NCBI RefSeq assembly: GCF_029852145.1
Contig: NC_079979.1
Coordinates: 16,813,901-16,877,900, forward strand
From: Microplitis mediator
Taxonomy: Eukaryota > Arthropoda > Insecta > Hymenoptera > Braconidae
Direction of reading: 5' to 3'
DNA: 64,000 nt
The translations under genes and the position numbers were made by a program. The stretch's first letter is position 1; every line of letters begins with the position of its first letter. Shown here in pieces: positions 21,419 through 33,110 of the stretch. The notes under the pieces are model-generated. The model worked only from the letters and a program-made list of their open reading frames with translations. It did not search any database and was not told the origin of the DNA.

Positions 21419-24400
21419 ATGATGAGTAGTTGGACTGAAAGAATGCACAGGAGGGCAGCTACCCTTGGCAATGTTGTCACCAGCTGTGGACATCCTTCTT
21501 CTGTACCACCCTATCCTAGAAGACTTGAAAAGTCAGTATTGTTTATTTGTTTATTTAAATTTTCGCGGTTTTAATTTTAAAGTGGTTTATTCAAAGTTTT
21601 ATTTTTTGTAGAGTTAAATTTGGTGTACCACTAGATGAAGTTTGTAAAAATGATATTCCTGGTCCATTATTGGTAAGTTTTTGTAAATTTATATTTTTTT
21701 GTGATGTTGAAATGAGCCGACGTCTACTAATTTTTGAAATTTTTCAAGAGCGATAAATTTAAAAAAAAAAATATTTGAAAAAATTGCACTTGCAGTTTTT
21801 AAAATTTTCTACATGTGCATATTTTTAGTTTTTTTTTTTTTTTCAAAAAAAATTGTTGAAAAAAAAAGTCCGAAAATTGTTAATTGTCTGCTAACTTCTG
21901 ATACTGAAGTTAGCTGACGTCTAATAATTTTTTGATTTTTTTTTAGGAACGATAAATAATAAAAAAAAAATATTTAAAATAATTGCACTTATAGTTTTTT
22001 TAATTTTCTACATGTGCATATTTTTATATTTTTTTTTTTTTTTGTAATTGATTTGCTGAAAAAAAAAAAATCAGAAATTTGTTAACTGTCTTCTAACTTG
22101 AGGATGATTTTATATCTGGATGTGACTTTATTTTGTTAGGTTCTTATTTTAAAACTTAACAAAGAAGCACCGTTGAGAAAAGATGTGTTCAGAGCGCCAG
22201 GTCATCAGGGTAACATGAAAAAACTTATTCATTTCCTCCAAACTGGACGTTTAGTTAACATGGACAACTTTAGTGTCTATACAATAGCCAGTGTATTGAA
22301 AAAATTTCTTAGAAAAATACCTGGAGGGGTGTTTGGTCGAGAAGGAGAACAACAATTATTTACGGTTATTCAACTTGACAGTATGGAACAACAGAGGGAC
22401 CAGATCCATAAGTAATTATCGTAATTACGTTACTTTTTTTTTTAAACTTTAATAAAATGATAAATTTATAGGAAAGTGGACAGTAAAGTAAAACTTGAGA
22501 ATTTAATTTTCATCATAAATTTCGCTGAGATACAATTTAAAAAAAAAATACTTACAGTTGACATCAATTAGTAGTTAAATTTGGAAAATAAATTTCAGTA
22601 AAATCATGTCAATTTCATAATTAGAATTTTCAAATTTTGTAGGCTAAAATTTAAACAAATTTTTTTTAACTCCTAATTGATAACTGTAAGTAATTTTTTA
22701 AAATTAATTGATAAAATTATGTCAGTTGGGTCATTGCATATTTTTAAAAAGTGGGGGCCTTAATTACAATAAATAAATTACAACTTAGTAGAATAAAAAT
22801 AAACTAAAACTCATCTAACACTTAATGCATATACTCTAATGTACGACTTACGTTTTAAAAACATTTAAAAGAATATAATTTATATGATCAAGTTGCTAAA
22901 GGTCCCAATAAAAAGACGAAACGTCCAATCTATCGTCAAAATTAAATTCTAAAGTTTTACTGCTCACCTCCTTATGAATTTGTCATTTTGAAAGTTGGTT
23001 TGGAAATAATTTGAATTTTAAAAAATTTTTAAATAAATATAATTTATATTTTTACAGATTAATTACATCATTGCCCATTTACACCCAACGCTTATTAGTA
23101 TTACTTTTCGGAACATTTAGAGTAGTTGCTGTCAATAGCGAACGAGCTCGTACAGGAATGTCTAGTGAAGCACTGGGTGTATCTGTCGCACCCTCATTCT
23201 TTCAAAGTTGTGTCAGTGATGGGAAAACAGCTAAAATGGAGGACGTACTGAGATTCAAGGTACATAAAAACTTATTTTAAATATTTTACGGCGCAGAATT
23301 CACTAATTGGCTGACACAAATGCTAACAACAAATAAATACAATAATTCATATTTTTTCTGACAATATTTTAAAATAATTATATTAAATTTTAACACAACA
23401 ATTCGCTTAAATTTATTTGATATCAACGGTTACTCTGAAACGGAAGTAAAAATTTTTTAAATCTCTGCAATTATAAAAGAAAAAATTGAAGTAAAAATAA
23501 TAAATGATATATATAAATTATGCATGATATATTTTATCATCTATCTCATTTATATATTTATCTTTTCACACTATCAGGCGGAGATATCAGTAAGTTTAAT
23601 GTACTAATAATTATATTACATATCAGAGTTATTATTGAATGTATATTTTAAAAAACTTTCATGTGAATTCACAAAGAAAGTAAATAAAATTAATGGGTAT
23701 TTGATGCATGAAGCTTTCGCATGTTAGCTTCTAAATAGTAATGAAATATTAAAACCTGTAATTAACGGATAGTAAATCTCATTGTATTCAAAATTATTAT
23801 TTATGCTTACTATGATTTTATTTTTAATTATAAGTATTTTTTTTATTTATTTAGGTAGCGACTCGTGTGATGAAATTTATGATTGATAATTTTGGAGTAT
23901 CGAATTTATTTGGTCGTGAAAATTACGAGTTTTATGCTCGAATTACTGGCCGAATACTAAAAGTTGAAGAAGACTGGATATTTAGTTTCCGTTACCCACC
24001 AAATACTCTTGTATCTAGTAAGCGAAATAAATGACTAATTAATTAAAATAATAAATAAAATTCTTTTGTTTAAAAGTTATTAATTTTCAAGGACAATTAT
24101 CTCTCGAAGCAGAAAAGACGTGGCTGCAATATGAATGTGAGCGATGGGGACTCAAGTTCAATTTGGAATGTAAATATTTATTTAACAAACGTATTGATTA
24201 TTGATTTCCATAGTAGAATTTATTGTTTATTCATTTTTGTTCCTTGCCTTCAGCTATGTCGCATCAAGAGGAATCGCAATCGACACCAGCTTTGATTCAC
24301 GTTCCAGAGTCTTTAGATCTTACGTCATCATTAGGAATGATTCCCGAGAATACTTTACTCGAAAGTTATACAAGACTTTCTGTTAGCTTAGAAGAAAATG

Positions 24401-26895
24401 GATTGTTTCATGTGAGTTAATTAATTATTTTATTGAGGTAACAGCCCCTGAACCCGACCAGTATTAGTCACTCACTTTAACTGACTAATGCGTTTTTATA
24501 ATTTATTTTAAATTTAAATCAAATGTCTGTTTTAAAAATCGCGCTCAGCCTGACATTTTTTACTTTAAGGGCATTCGCAGACAGTGCCCGATTTTTTAAA
24601 AATTTTCAATGACTGAACTGTCATTGTATCAAAATTTTATCAAATAATTGAAAAAAGGGCAACGCAGTTACGATTTCGACGAGACAGATTTTTAAAAAAA
24701 TTATTAACAGTTGACATCAATTAGGAGTTGAACGAAATTTGGAAAATAAATTTTAGTAAAATCTTTACGTCAACATCGAAATTTTTAATGTCAAATTTTC
24801 AAGTCGTCTAAGAAATTCTATAGAAATTCCATAGAAAATCTAGACTCAGGGCTCGGTGCTGAGAAAAATTATCACCAGTATTCTTCCAATTAAAATTTAA
24901 TTCTGACATATCATATATTTATAATATACTTATATTGTGGTTTAATCTTTTCAATGAAAAGTGAGCGGGTAATGGGTCTTTACTTCAAATGTAAGCAAAC
25001 AATAGTAATATTTTTTAATATAAAAATAATTTTAGGCATCAAGTAGATCATCAAGTAACGCTAGTCACCAATCCCGCCATGCTGCGATGACTTTAGATGA
25101 ATTAAGAGCCGTTAATAGATACGCTGAAAGTACTAAGAGTCTCAGCTACTTGCCACAGGTAGGCATTGGAGAAGCTTAAGAACCGTCTTCTAGATCAATA
25201 ACACTTCTAAGAAAAATTAAAACGATCCCTGTGGAGAAGTCATTATTAATAAATAAACAAAATTAAATCTTGTAAACACAAGAGCGCTTGCTACTGTTTG
25301 TTGACTGACGTTTAATCGAAAAAAAAAAAAAAAAAATAATTTATAATATTGACGAGATATTGATAACACGTTACTTATAATCGATAACTATTATATACAA
25401 ACATTCCATCGTAAAAACCAGTACAGACATATGAAACCTATTACGATGATATTACATAGATAAGACTGCATTTGTCAATTTTAAATACCCTTGATATTGT
25501 GTTAATGATACCACTATTGTTTATTTAGAATATCTATTTTTAATTAATTTGCCTTCAATGTATTGTACTATTAAATATTTTATTAATTTTTTGTATTTGC
25601 TTGCATGACAAAAATTTATTATTATCGTTTTTTTAAATTTTTCTCATTAATTTCATATATTACATAAATATATTAATTTATTTAATTAGTTTATATTTTT
25701 TGTTTATTTGAAGTTTTAAAATAATAATTTAATGTAACGATTAATTATGTAGGATTTTTAACAATTACCACAATCATGTGTACATAATAAATACATATTG
25801 ACGCATCTGCACTCATAATTAATTACAAGCTTCTGATAATAATTAACCCGTGATTTTTACGATAATTCGGGCGTTTTCGATCCGTTCAGGTGCACGAGAG
25901 GCAAACGGCTCGTATGCGCACGAGGTCTGAATGGTTTTTGACGCCTGTTGGTGAAAGACTTGCAGGAACAGACAGTGATCCTACAGCCATACACATTCTC
26001 AGAGGATCCAATCGATCATCCTCTGATAATATTGGTAAGTATTTAGATTATTTTTTTTTATAAAGAAAAAATAATATCTAAGGGCAGTCTCAGACAGTGC
26101 CCCCACTTTTTTAAAATTTTAAATGACAACTGTCATAATTGTATTCAAATTTTATTAATTAATTAAAAAATTAATCGAAAACAGGACAAATTTGCTGAAA
26201 TTTTTAAAAAAATTACTTACAGTTGATATCAATTTGGAGTTTAATGAAATTTGTTGAATAAATTTTAGCCGCCAAAATTTAAAAATTCAAATTATAAAAT
26301 TGACGATTTTATTAACTGTAAGTAATTTTTTTTTTAAATTCTATATCTCGGTGAAATTGATATTTTTTCAATTAAGATCTTAATTGTATTTTAATTAATT
26401 GATAAAATTTTGATACGCTTATGACAGCTGTCATTTAAAATTTCAAAAAAGTGGGAGACACTGTCTGAGAATGGCCTGAATAAATGATGAGTAATTATGT
26501 AATTGTTATAAATATTAAATTAAATAGCTACAGGTTTAAGTGCAAGTGCCGAATCGGTAAAACGTCCAAGTTTACGAAGAACTGCCTCCCGAGAAAAGTC
26601 ACGTATTCATCGAAGCTCCTCACGTCGTCACAAAGAAAATGGAGCGAAAAATCGTGTGTCTGTTGATGCTTGCAAGTCGCGTTCGATGGAAACAATGAAA
26701 ATGAAAAGAGTGTCGCTCGAACCAGCTGAAAAAATACCAAAAAATAAAAGTGATGAATTATTAAATGATGACACGTTATATTCACGTGAATTTATAACTG
26801 AAAAGACAGCAGATATTTCAATTGGACCACAAGATTGCACTGAAATGGATGTACAAACATTTCACGTAACTCTGACATACAAACCAAGAATATGA
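21419..26895 (+). CDS. Rho GTPase-activating protein (RhoGAP domain)
   Basis: Ten exons keep frame: 21419-21531, 21612-21672, 22140-22411, 23058-23259, 23855-24017, 24092-24169, 24254-24411, 25036-25158, 25890-26034, 26534-26895. They give 558 residues. The N-terminal half is one RhoGAP domain (about residues 38-230): FGVPLDEVC, then KDVFRAPG with the candidate arginine finger at about Arg76, then LKKFLRKIP and a helical LLFGTFRVVAVNSE..GMSSEALGVSVAPS segment. It should stimulate GTP hydrolysis by a Rho/Rac-type GTPase. The C-terminal half is Ser/Arg-rich and probably disordered (RSSSRRHKENG). By its domain wording it resembles the fly RhoGAP54D / vertebrate TAGAP-ARHGAP20 type, but I do not assign an orthologue. 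The first ATG of two in a row was used; an upstream coding exon cannot be excluded. AATAAA begins 3 bp after the stop. Confidence 0.85.
21702..21898 (+). mobile_element. Family 1 MITE, first of a pair in RhoGAP intron 2
   Basis: Starts TGATGTTGAAATGAGCCGAC (a diverged terminus) and ends GTCTGCTAACTTC. It abuts the next copy with no spacer. Confidence 0.6.
21899..22108 (+). mobile_element. Family 1 MITE, second of a pair in RhoGAP intron 2
   Basis: Starts TGATACTGAAGTTAGCTGAC and ends TCTTCTAACTTGAGGATGAT. Together the two copies occupy about 407 of the intron's 467 bp. Confidence 0.65.
22412..23057. other. RhoGAP intron 3, with decayed family 4 sequence
   Basis: An AT-rich intron. The stretch around 22540-22760 has ACTTACAGTTGACATCAATTA and ends AAAAGTGGGGGCC, matching internal and terminal parts of family 4, but a clean left terminus is not visible. 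The rest shows nothing recognisable. Confidence 0.35.
24446..24870. repeat. Dispersed repeat in RhoGAP intron 7, with family 4 sequence
   Basis: CAGCCCCTGAACCCGACCAG at 24446 and CGTCTAAGAAAT..TATAGAAA...AATCTAGACTCAG near 24800-24845 recur at 53665-53950 in an Api5 intron. Between them, from about 24580, is a partial family 4 element (GGGCATTCGCAGACAGTGCC) without its right end. Confidence 0.45.
26082..26476. mobile_element. Family 4 MITE in RhoGAP intron 9
   Basis: Left terminus GGGCAGTCTCAGACAGTGCC and right terminus CACTGTCTGAGAATGGCC. The inner ends match as well (CCCACTTTTTTAAAATTTTA / AAATTTCAAAAAAGTGGG). It is 395 bp. Flanking TAA and TGA are compatible with a 3-bp target with one change. 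Confidence 0.65.
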
Positions 26896-27318
26896 AAAAT
26901 AAATGAAAGCAGTTTTTCGTAAATTTATCTGCTTTTATTTATTTTTTTAAAGATAATAATAATAATATGTCAAAAAAATTATTTATAACTTTAGTTAAAT
27001 AATTTTTATTATTATTACTGAGGGTATGGAATACGTGTAACATAAATACGAGCCTGTTTTTACTCCCTCCAGACAATTTAAAATAACAAATAACTAATTT
27101 CGAAATTTTAAAAAATTTTTATACACTTAAATTATTGTTGAAATAACTTTACTATTAATCAAGGTAAAGAAAAAAAAACGTTTCCGTCGATCGATACATG
27201 CAGAGTATATCAATTATTAATTGTTGGCGTATTGAATTTTTGATGTTTGCATGACTAAGCTATTTAATATTTATATTTATTACTAAATCAGAATAAATTT
27301 ATTTATTCACGGGGTATA

Positions 27319-27630
27319 CCCAAGTAGCACACGGCTCTGTGACGTCTGTAAGATAACAATTTTTTGACCTAAGAGGCACCAAAATGTTGACAAAATAATC
27401 AGAAATTTTTCATAAAATATCTGCTTAAAAGACTTGACAAGTGGCGGGAAAATTACGAATAAATTTCGAAGAGAGATGACTTTTTTGGAACAGAAAAAAG
27501 AAGGAAAATTTCCTATGGCTCCTAGATGAACTGCATGTCTTATTTATATGAAAAAAAACTTGGGTTTGAGACAAAAAAAAATTGTTGTCCTTTTAAATGA
27601 CATCTTAAAGTTGTCTCTGTGCTACTTGGG
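27319..27630. mobile_element. Family 3 MITE flanked by TA
   Basis: TA|CCCAAGTAGCACACGG on the left and GTCTCTGTGCTACTTGGG|TA on the right. It is 312 bp and non-coding. The TA flanks suggest a Tc1/mariner-type target site. Confidence 0.65.
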
Positions 27631-28452
27631 TACTTTTACGAACAATTTATGAGACTAGTTGAACAGGCAAGTGTTCATTCCATTTTTTAAATTTTTACCA
27701 TACAATGAATTGGAAAAAATTTTATACGGACTTAATCATTCCAATTGCATTTATTTTTCGGTTTTTTTAGTAAATTTTCACTTTAAATATCGTTGTTAAT
27801 ATAAAAAATATTAATTAAGTTAATAGCGTTTGAATTTTTAAATTATTTTTTCTTTTCAATCACTTTTGTACATACGGTAAAAGTTTACCGATTAAATTTA
27901 TTTAAGCTCTCTAGAAAGAATGAATTCTTTTAACAATCAATCATGATCTTATTGACGTTCTATCTCTATATTATACCGATGTAATTTTTTTTTTAATATT
28001 TTTATTACTGTGACATGTAAAAAAGTTACAATTATTTATACAACTTATTACGTAATTACGTTATTAAATTAAGATAAATTTTATTTTACACGTGACCGGT
28101 TTATATATCACAGTATTGGCAATTTATTATTGTAAATACTTTTTAGATAATTGTCTTTTTTTCTTTTGTCTACTGATATTTATAAAATGATATTAGATTC
28201 ATTAACGAAAAGAAATAACGCAACTTTATTATTAAGTATTGTTCCAGTAGTATTAATTACACTTCTATAAATATTATTATTATTTTATAAATTAATTTTA
28301 TTGTAATCATAATATTAATTTTTTCGCTTGCACCAAAGAACCGCAGTTTAGTTTTAGAAATTTATTACACTAAATGATACTGCTTTGCATATCAATAGTT
28401 GAAATTTTTTTTTATGCGTCTTTTTTTTATTTATACTAATTTTTTAAATTGA

Positions 28453-28992
28453 GGGCATTCTCAGACAGTGCACACACTTTTTAAAAATTATAAATTACTC
28501 ATACGTGTATCAAAATTTTATCAATTAATTTAAAAAAATTAAGACGTTAATTTAGAATTTGAAAAAATTATGATACTGAAATTAGTGGACTTGTAATAAT
28601 ATTTGAATTTTTTTAAAAATCATATTTTGAAAAATCGCACCTATAGTTTTTTTAATTTCCTACATGTGCATTTTTTTACTTTTGTTTCTTTTTTTCTTAA
28701 TTAAATTGTAGAAAAAAAAATTCGAAAATTCTTAATTTCAGGATCATAAAAAATTACTTGTCATCAATTAGGAATCAAACGAAATTTGTTGAATAAATTT
28801 TAGCCGCCAAAATTTGAAAATTTAAATTATAAAATTGACATGAAAATTTTAGTAAAATTTATTTTCAAAATTTCATTAAACTCCCAATTGATATCAATTT
28901 TTTTTTAGTTAATTGATCAAATTTTATATAAAACTTCTGACAGTTGTCATTTAAAATTTAAAAAAAGTCCCGGACACTGTCTGAGAATCGCC
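28453..28992. mobile_element. Family 4 MITE containing a family 1 MITE
   Basis: Left GGGCATTCTCAGACAGTGC, right CACTGTCTGAGAATCGCC, flanked by TGA on both sides. The family 1 copy at 28570-28747 lies in its middle. Confidence 0.65.
28570..28747 (+). mobile_element. Family 1 MITE with exact 8-bp target duplication
   Basis: ATGATACTGAAATTAGTGG to AATTTCAGGATCAT, flanked on both sides by AAAAAATT. It is nested in family 4. Confidence 0.75.
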
Positions 28993-29690
28993 TGAAATAA
29001 TATTTATTATGTGTTATTTCGTTTTCTCAAAGCTCTGTGATGCAATCATCAATATATGTTTATATCAACATAAAAAAAGTCCAAAATAAGTTCGATAAAT
29101 TTATGTTTTTTATAAAGTGTTACTACTATAAGTTGAGAGAAAATACAAAATGCCAAATATATTGGATTAGAGATATTGATATTAAAAAATTATTATTATT
29201 ATTGTGACATTAAAGACTGGTTTTAGGACCATAACTGCTTCTAATATACTTTTATAGTTTTCTTAATATTATTATTAATTATCACCACTGATTATAATTT
29301 TTTATGTATCTTACAAGTCTATATATTAAGACAATATTAATATATAAAAATTTCATAAAATAAATGAGTTTTTAAAAATAAAATTTGTCACTTTTACACT
29401 TAAAAATATATACAACATAACAGATGATCTCTGGTCCAAAATAATATGCCAAAGGTATATATATATTTAATTCTTTTAAAAATATAAATTTAAATGACCA
29501 GGATGAATGACTTTGAAGTTAATAATTGTGTTTTATATCACCTATAATTATCCAAATTTATTTATCGAAAAAACTTATTTAATAACAGATAATAAAATAA
29601 GATTGTGCATGCTCATATACGTAACATATCTAATGTAAACATTTAATTTTTTTAAATACACGATTTAAATAATTATAAATTGTAATTGGT

Positions 29691-29884
29691 GTGAGTGTGA
29701 ATGCAGCAGATATGAGGCAATTTTTAAATTTTGAATAAAGAAATTCAGATAATCAAAGTAATGAAATTTAAAAAAATGCGCGTACGGATTTTTCAATCAT
29801 CTGAATATGTATTTTTCAAATTTTTATTCTACTTTACATCTTATTGATTTATTTTATAATTAAAAAAGCTGCATTCACGCTCAT
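29691..29884 (+). mobile_element. Family 2 MITE with exact 8-bp target duplication
   Basis: GTGAGTGTGAATGCAGCAG to GCATTCACGCTCAT, flanked by TAATTGGT at 29683-29690 and 29885-29892. Confidence 0.75.
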
Positions 29885-30162
29885 TAATTGGTACATTGTA
29901 CGATATACGTGAGCTATAAAATTTGCGCTCAATCGTTTATAATTATAGGAAAAAAAAAATATATGTACAAGATATAATTATGAAGAAAAAAAATTTGAGT
30001 AGAGCAAAAATATATGATACTGAAGTTAGCCGACGTCTAGTAATTTTTAAATTTTTTTAAAAATGGCAAATTGAAAAATAAAAATATTTAAAAAAATTAT
30101 TTTTCGCGCCAGTTTTTCAAACCGGGTATTAATTGTTATTGATGGTATATTTATATATTATT

Positions 30163-30367
30163 AATGAGTGTCGATGTAGCAGATACGAGCAAAATTTTTA
30201 ATTATAAATTAACTTACTAATTAATTAATTAGAGAGATAAAAATAAAAAAGTGCACTGATTTTTAAATTCTGTACATGCGAATTTTTTTATTTTTATTCG
30301 ATTTAAATTTTCTTTATTAATTTCAAAATTATAGTAATTGCCGAATGTCTGCTACATTCACACTCAT
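30163..30367 (+). mobile_element. Family 2 MITE with an 8-9 bp target duplication
   Basis: ATGAGTGTCGATGTAGCAG to GTCTGCTACATTCACACTCAT, flanked by ATATTATTA on each side. Confidence 0.75.
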
Positions 30368-30385
30368 ATATTATTAATGTATATG

Positions 30386-31225
30386 GGGCATTCCACGCAA
30401 AATCGACCACTTTTGAATCGACCCCTTTAGATTTGGCTGAAAATTTTTTCTTTTTCTACCCCATCAAAATCTTTTCTCATAATTTTTTCACCTAACCGAA
30501 AAAAAGTTATAAATTTTTGAAAAAAATGGCTTTTTTGTTTTAAATAGCTATAACTTGTTCAAAATTCGACTGATTGGGACGTTTTTTTTTCAAAATTTTT
30601 GTTTTTAAGTGTAGTTTTTAAAAAAAAATACAAAAAAATTATTGCAATCTATCTTCATTGTTTTTTTGTAGATTTTTAGAAAAAATCAAAAATTTTTCGG
30701 TTTACCATTTTTGATTTTTAATTTTTTTTTTTTATATAAAACTTTGACATTTTCTGCAGATCCTCAAATTTTTTCAGAATGATGTTTTTTCGACTTACAT
30801 TTTTTTTTTCCAATTGAAAAAAAAAAAATTTTTACAACTAGCCTTATTTCTCACAACACCATGCTAAAAATTTTTGAGAGTGCTCAGAAAACTTTCAAAC
30901 TTGGAAAAAAAAAATAAAAACAAAAAATTTTAATGGTAATCCTCGAAATAATTTGAATTTTGTTCGAAAAATCAAGTTTAAAAATATAAGGACCGTCAGA
31001 ATAATTTTTTTGTATTTTTTTCTGAAAACTACATTCAAAAATGAAGAAAATGAAAAAAAAAATTTTTTGTTTAGTCCATTTTTGGACAGATGCTGGCAAT
31101 TCAAAAGGTGAAAAAATTTGAAAAAATTATGAGAAACGTTTTTGATGGGATAGAAAAAGAGAAAAAATTTTCAGCCAAATCTAAAGAGGTCGATTCAAAA
31201 GTGGTCGATTTGGTGTGGAATGCCC
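30386..31225. mobile_element. 840-bp element with >100-bp terminal inverted repeats (GGGCATTCCAC...)
   Basis: The left arm starts GGGCATTCCACGCAAAATCG; the right arm is the inverse, GGGCATTCCACACCAAATCG. Agreement continues for about 110 bp (ACCACTTTTGAATCGACC, TTTAGATTTGGCTGAAAA). The interior is A/T runs with no long ORF. It is the most intact inverted repeat in the window and so probably the youngest member of this nest. Confidence 0.7.
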
Positions 31226-32032
31226 TATATATACTAGCAATATTAATAAACCCGTTTTGAAAAGTTGGCGCTTTGAGTTTTTAAAATTTTCTACATGTGT
31301 GTATTTTTAGTCTTTTTCTTGTAATTGATCTGTTGAAAAAAAAAAATCCGGCAATTTCTAATTGTCTGTTAACTTTAATATCAAAAATATATAATTTGAT
31401 GATGTGTAACAATAATGTAAAGCAATTGTGCCAAAATTAAACTAATTATTATTTAAATTAAATACTTAATATATTATCTATGATCGATTGTACGAAAACT
31501 ATGAGCTAATCAATACTTTAGGATGTTAAAAAGTGCAAAACAAATAAGTGTCTCGATATGTTAACTAATAGTTAAATAAAAATAATTGTAAAATTGTAAA
31601 TTTAGTTTTATATGCTGACATTATTGTTTTTTTTATCTTAATAAATTTGTCAGGCGGTTTCGATAAAGTATTTTTAATGAAAGTAGGATTCAAATATTTA
31701 AATTTTTTTGTAAAAAAGCTGACGTATTATTTTTTTAATGAGCTTATATTTTTTTTTTAATTTCAATACAACGTAAATTTCTTGTACAATTACTTATATT
31801 TTTTATCCACCGTAATTTTATTTATGACTATGAGCAAAAATGTATACAGTAAAATAAATAATTCACATGTTTCGATGTATTTTAAGTATCATTGTAATAT
31901 GAAACAATAAAAGACTTATATATACACTATTAATATCATTAAAGTTGACTGTTAAATTAATTGAATAGATTTTGTTTTCAAAAATAATTACAATTTAAAT
32001 AATAATAATATACAAATTACCCATTAAAAATC

Positions 32033-32132
32033 ATGATACTGAAGTTAGCCGACGTCTAATAATTTTTTACTTTTTTTTAGAAACGAGAAATTCAAAAAAA
32101 CAATATTTTTAATTGTCTTTTAACTTCAGGAT
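32033..32132 (+). mobile_element. Family 1 MITE with internal deletion
   Basis: ATGATACTGAAGTTAGCCGAC to TTTTAACTTCAGGAT in only 100 bp. Both ends are kept and the core is lost. Confidence 0.55.
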
Positions 32133-33110
32133 TTAAAAAACACCAGTAAACAAAAATTCAAAAAATAATTTTTATTTAAATTTCCCGCTCCCGCGAGTTT
32201 TTAAATAAAACTTATAAATGCTCTCAAATTATCACAACAAATTATCCGCAATTTATTTAATCCACCCACTTAAATTGACAGACATGACAAGACCATAAAA
32301 TAATTATTTGAATTTAAATTATAATTCAAAAAACGCATGCGCGGTAGCCATTATTCACAAGAGAGGGAAACTACAGGCGCTGCCTTAAGTCGCTTCTCAT
32401 GTGACATAAATTTATTTTGTATACTAAATAACTTTTAAAAAATTACTGACCATTAGTTCCTCAAAAAAAATATTTTACAATTTTGAATTAACAAAATATT
32501 CAAAATTACAACTGTCAAACATTTGACAGATCGTACTGTCAATATTTATTTCAACAGGAATTTAAATCAACGCAACTAAAAGCGACATGAAAAATCACCC
32601 TGCGATTTTACCACATACTCTTCCTGGTGCTGGTCCTGATATATATTTTACTATATTTAAATATCTACACTACGTATTGGTATCTCAGCATCTGAGTCTG
32701 AGTATCTCTCACTCAGTTCGTGCCGAGCATGGCAATGGGCAATTGACGCTTCACTTTCTCGGTGGTTAAGAGAAGCGTGATTGTTTATTTTGTTTTGTTT
32801 TGTTTTTTTAAATTTCATTATCAATAATAAACCAGTTGTTAATAAATAAGTTCTGTTAATTAAACAAGTGAGTACTATATAAATAAATATATATTTATAA
32901 ACAACAAAACTCGCCGGAGTAATGCAACGAATTTATTATTGTTGTTATCCAATGACAGTGTTGTTCACTATTTATATTAACGTGACATTTATAAGTAATA
33001 TATGATTTTATCAAAGAAGAATATTATTTATAAAATAACTTATCACTAAAGGATAATAATTAACAAGAAAAAGTAAATGCCTGTCATAGAAATGTATGTG
33101 AAAAACGCAA

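Larger units (their letters stand above)
30106..31271. mobile_element. Element with GCGCCA..TTTTCAAA.CGGGT terminal inverted repeats
   Basis: The left end at 30106 reads GCGCCAGTTTTTCAAACC; the inverse of the right end (31271 back) reads GCGCCAACTTTTCAAAAC. Both continue GGGT.TATTAAT. It encloses a family 2 copy and the 30386 element. No coding capacity is left. Confidence 0.5.
30014..31383 (+). mobile_element. Family 1 MITE forming the outer shell of a three-level nest
   Basis: The left part starts ATGATACTGAAGTTAGCCG (30014). The right part (about 31272-31383) has TTTAAAATTTTCTACATGTG and ends GTTAACTTTAATATCA. The halves are separated by about 1.17 kb of younger insertions. Confidence 0.6.
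26896..33110. other. Spacer between RhoGAP and arrow, rich in nested transposons
   Basis: About 6.2 kb with no gene that I can support. In order: family 3 element (27319-27630), family 4 with family 1 inside (28453-28992), family 2 (29691-29884), a three-level nest (30014-31383) and a short family 1 copy (32033-32132). The last 900 bp before arrow presumably include its promoter and leader. CAGTTCG near 32715 is only a weak initiator-like hint. Confidence 0.5.
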
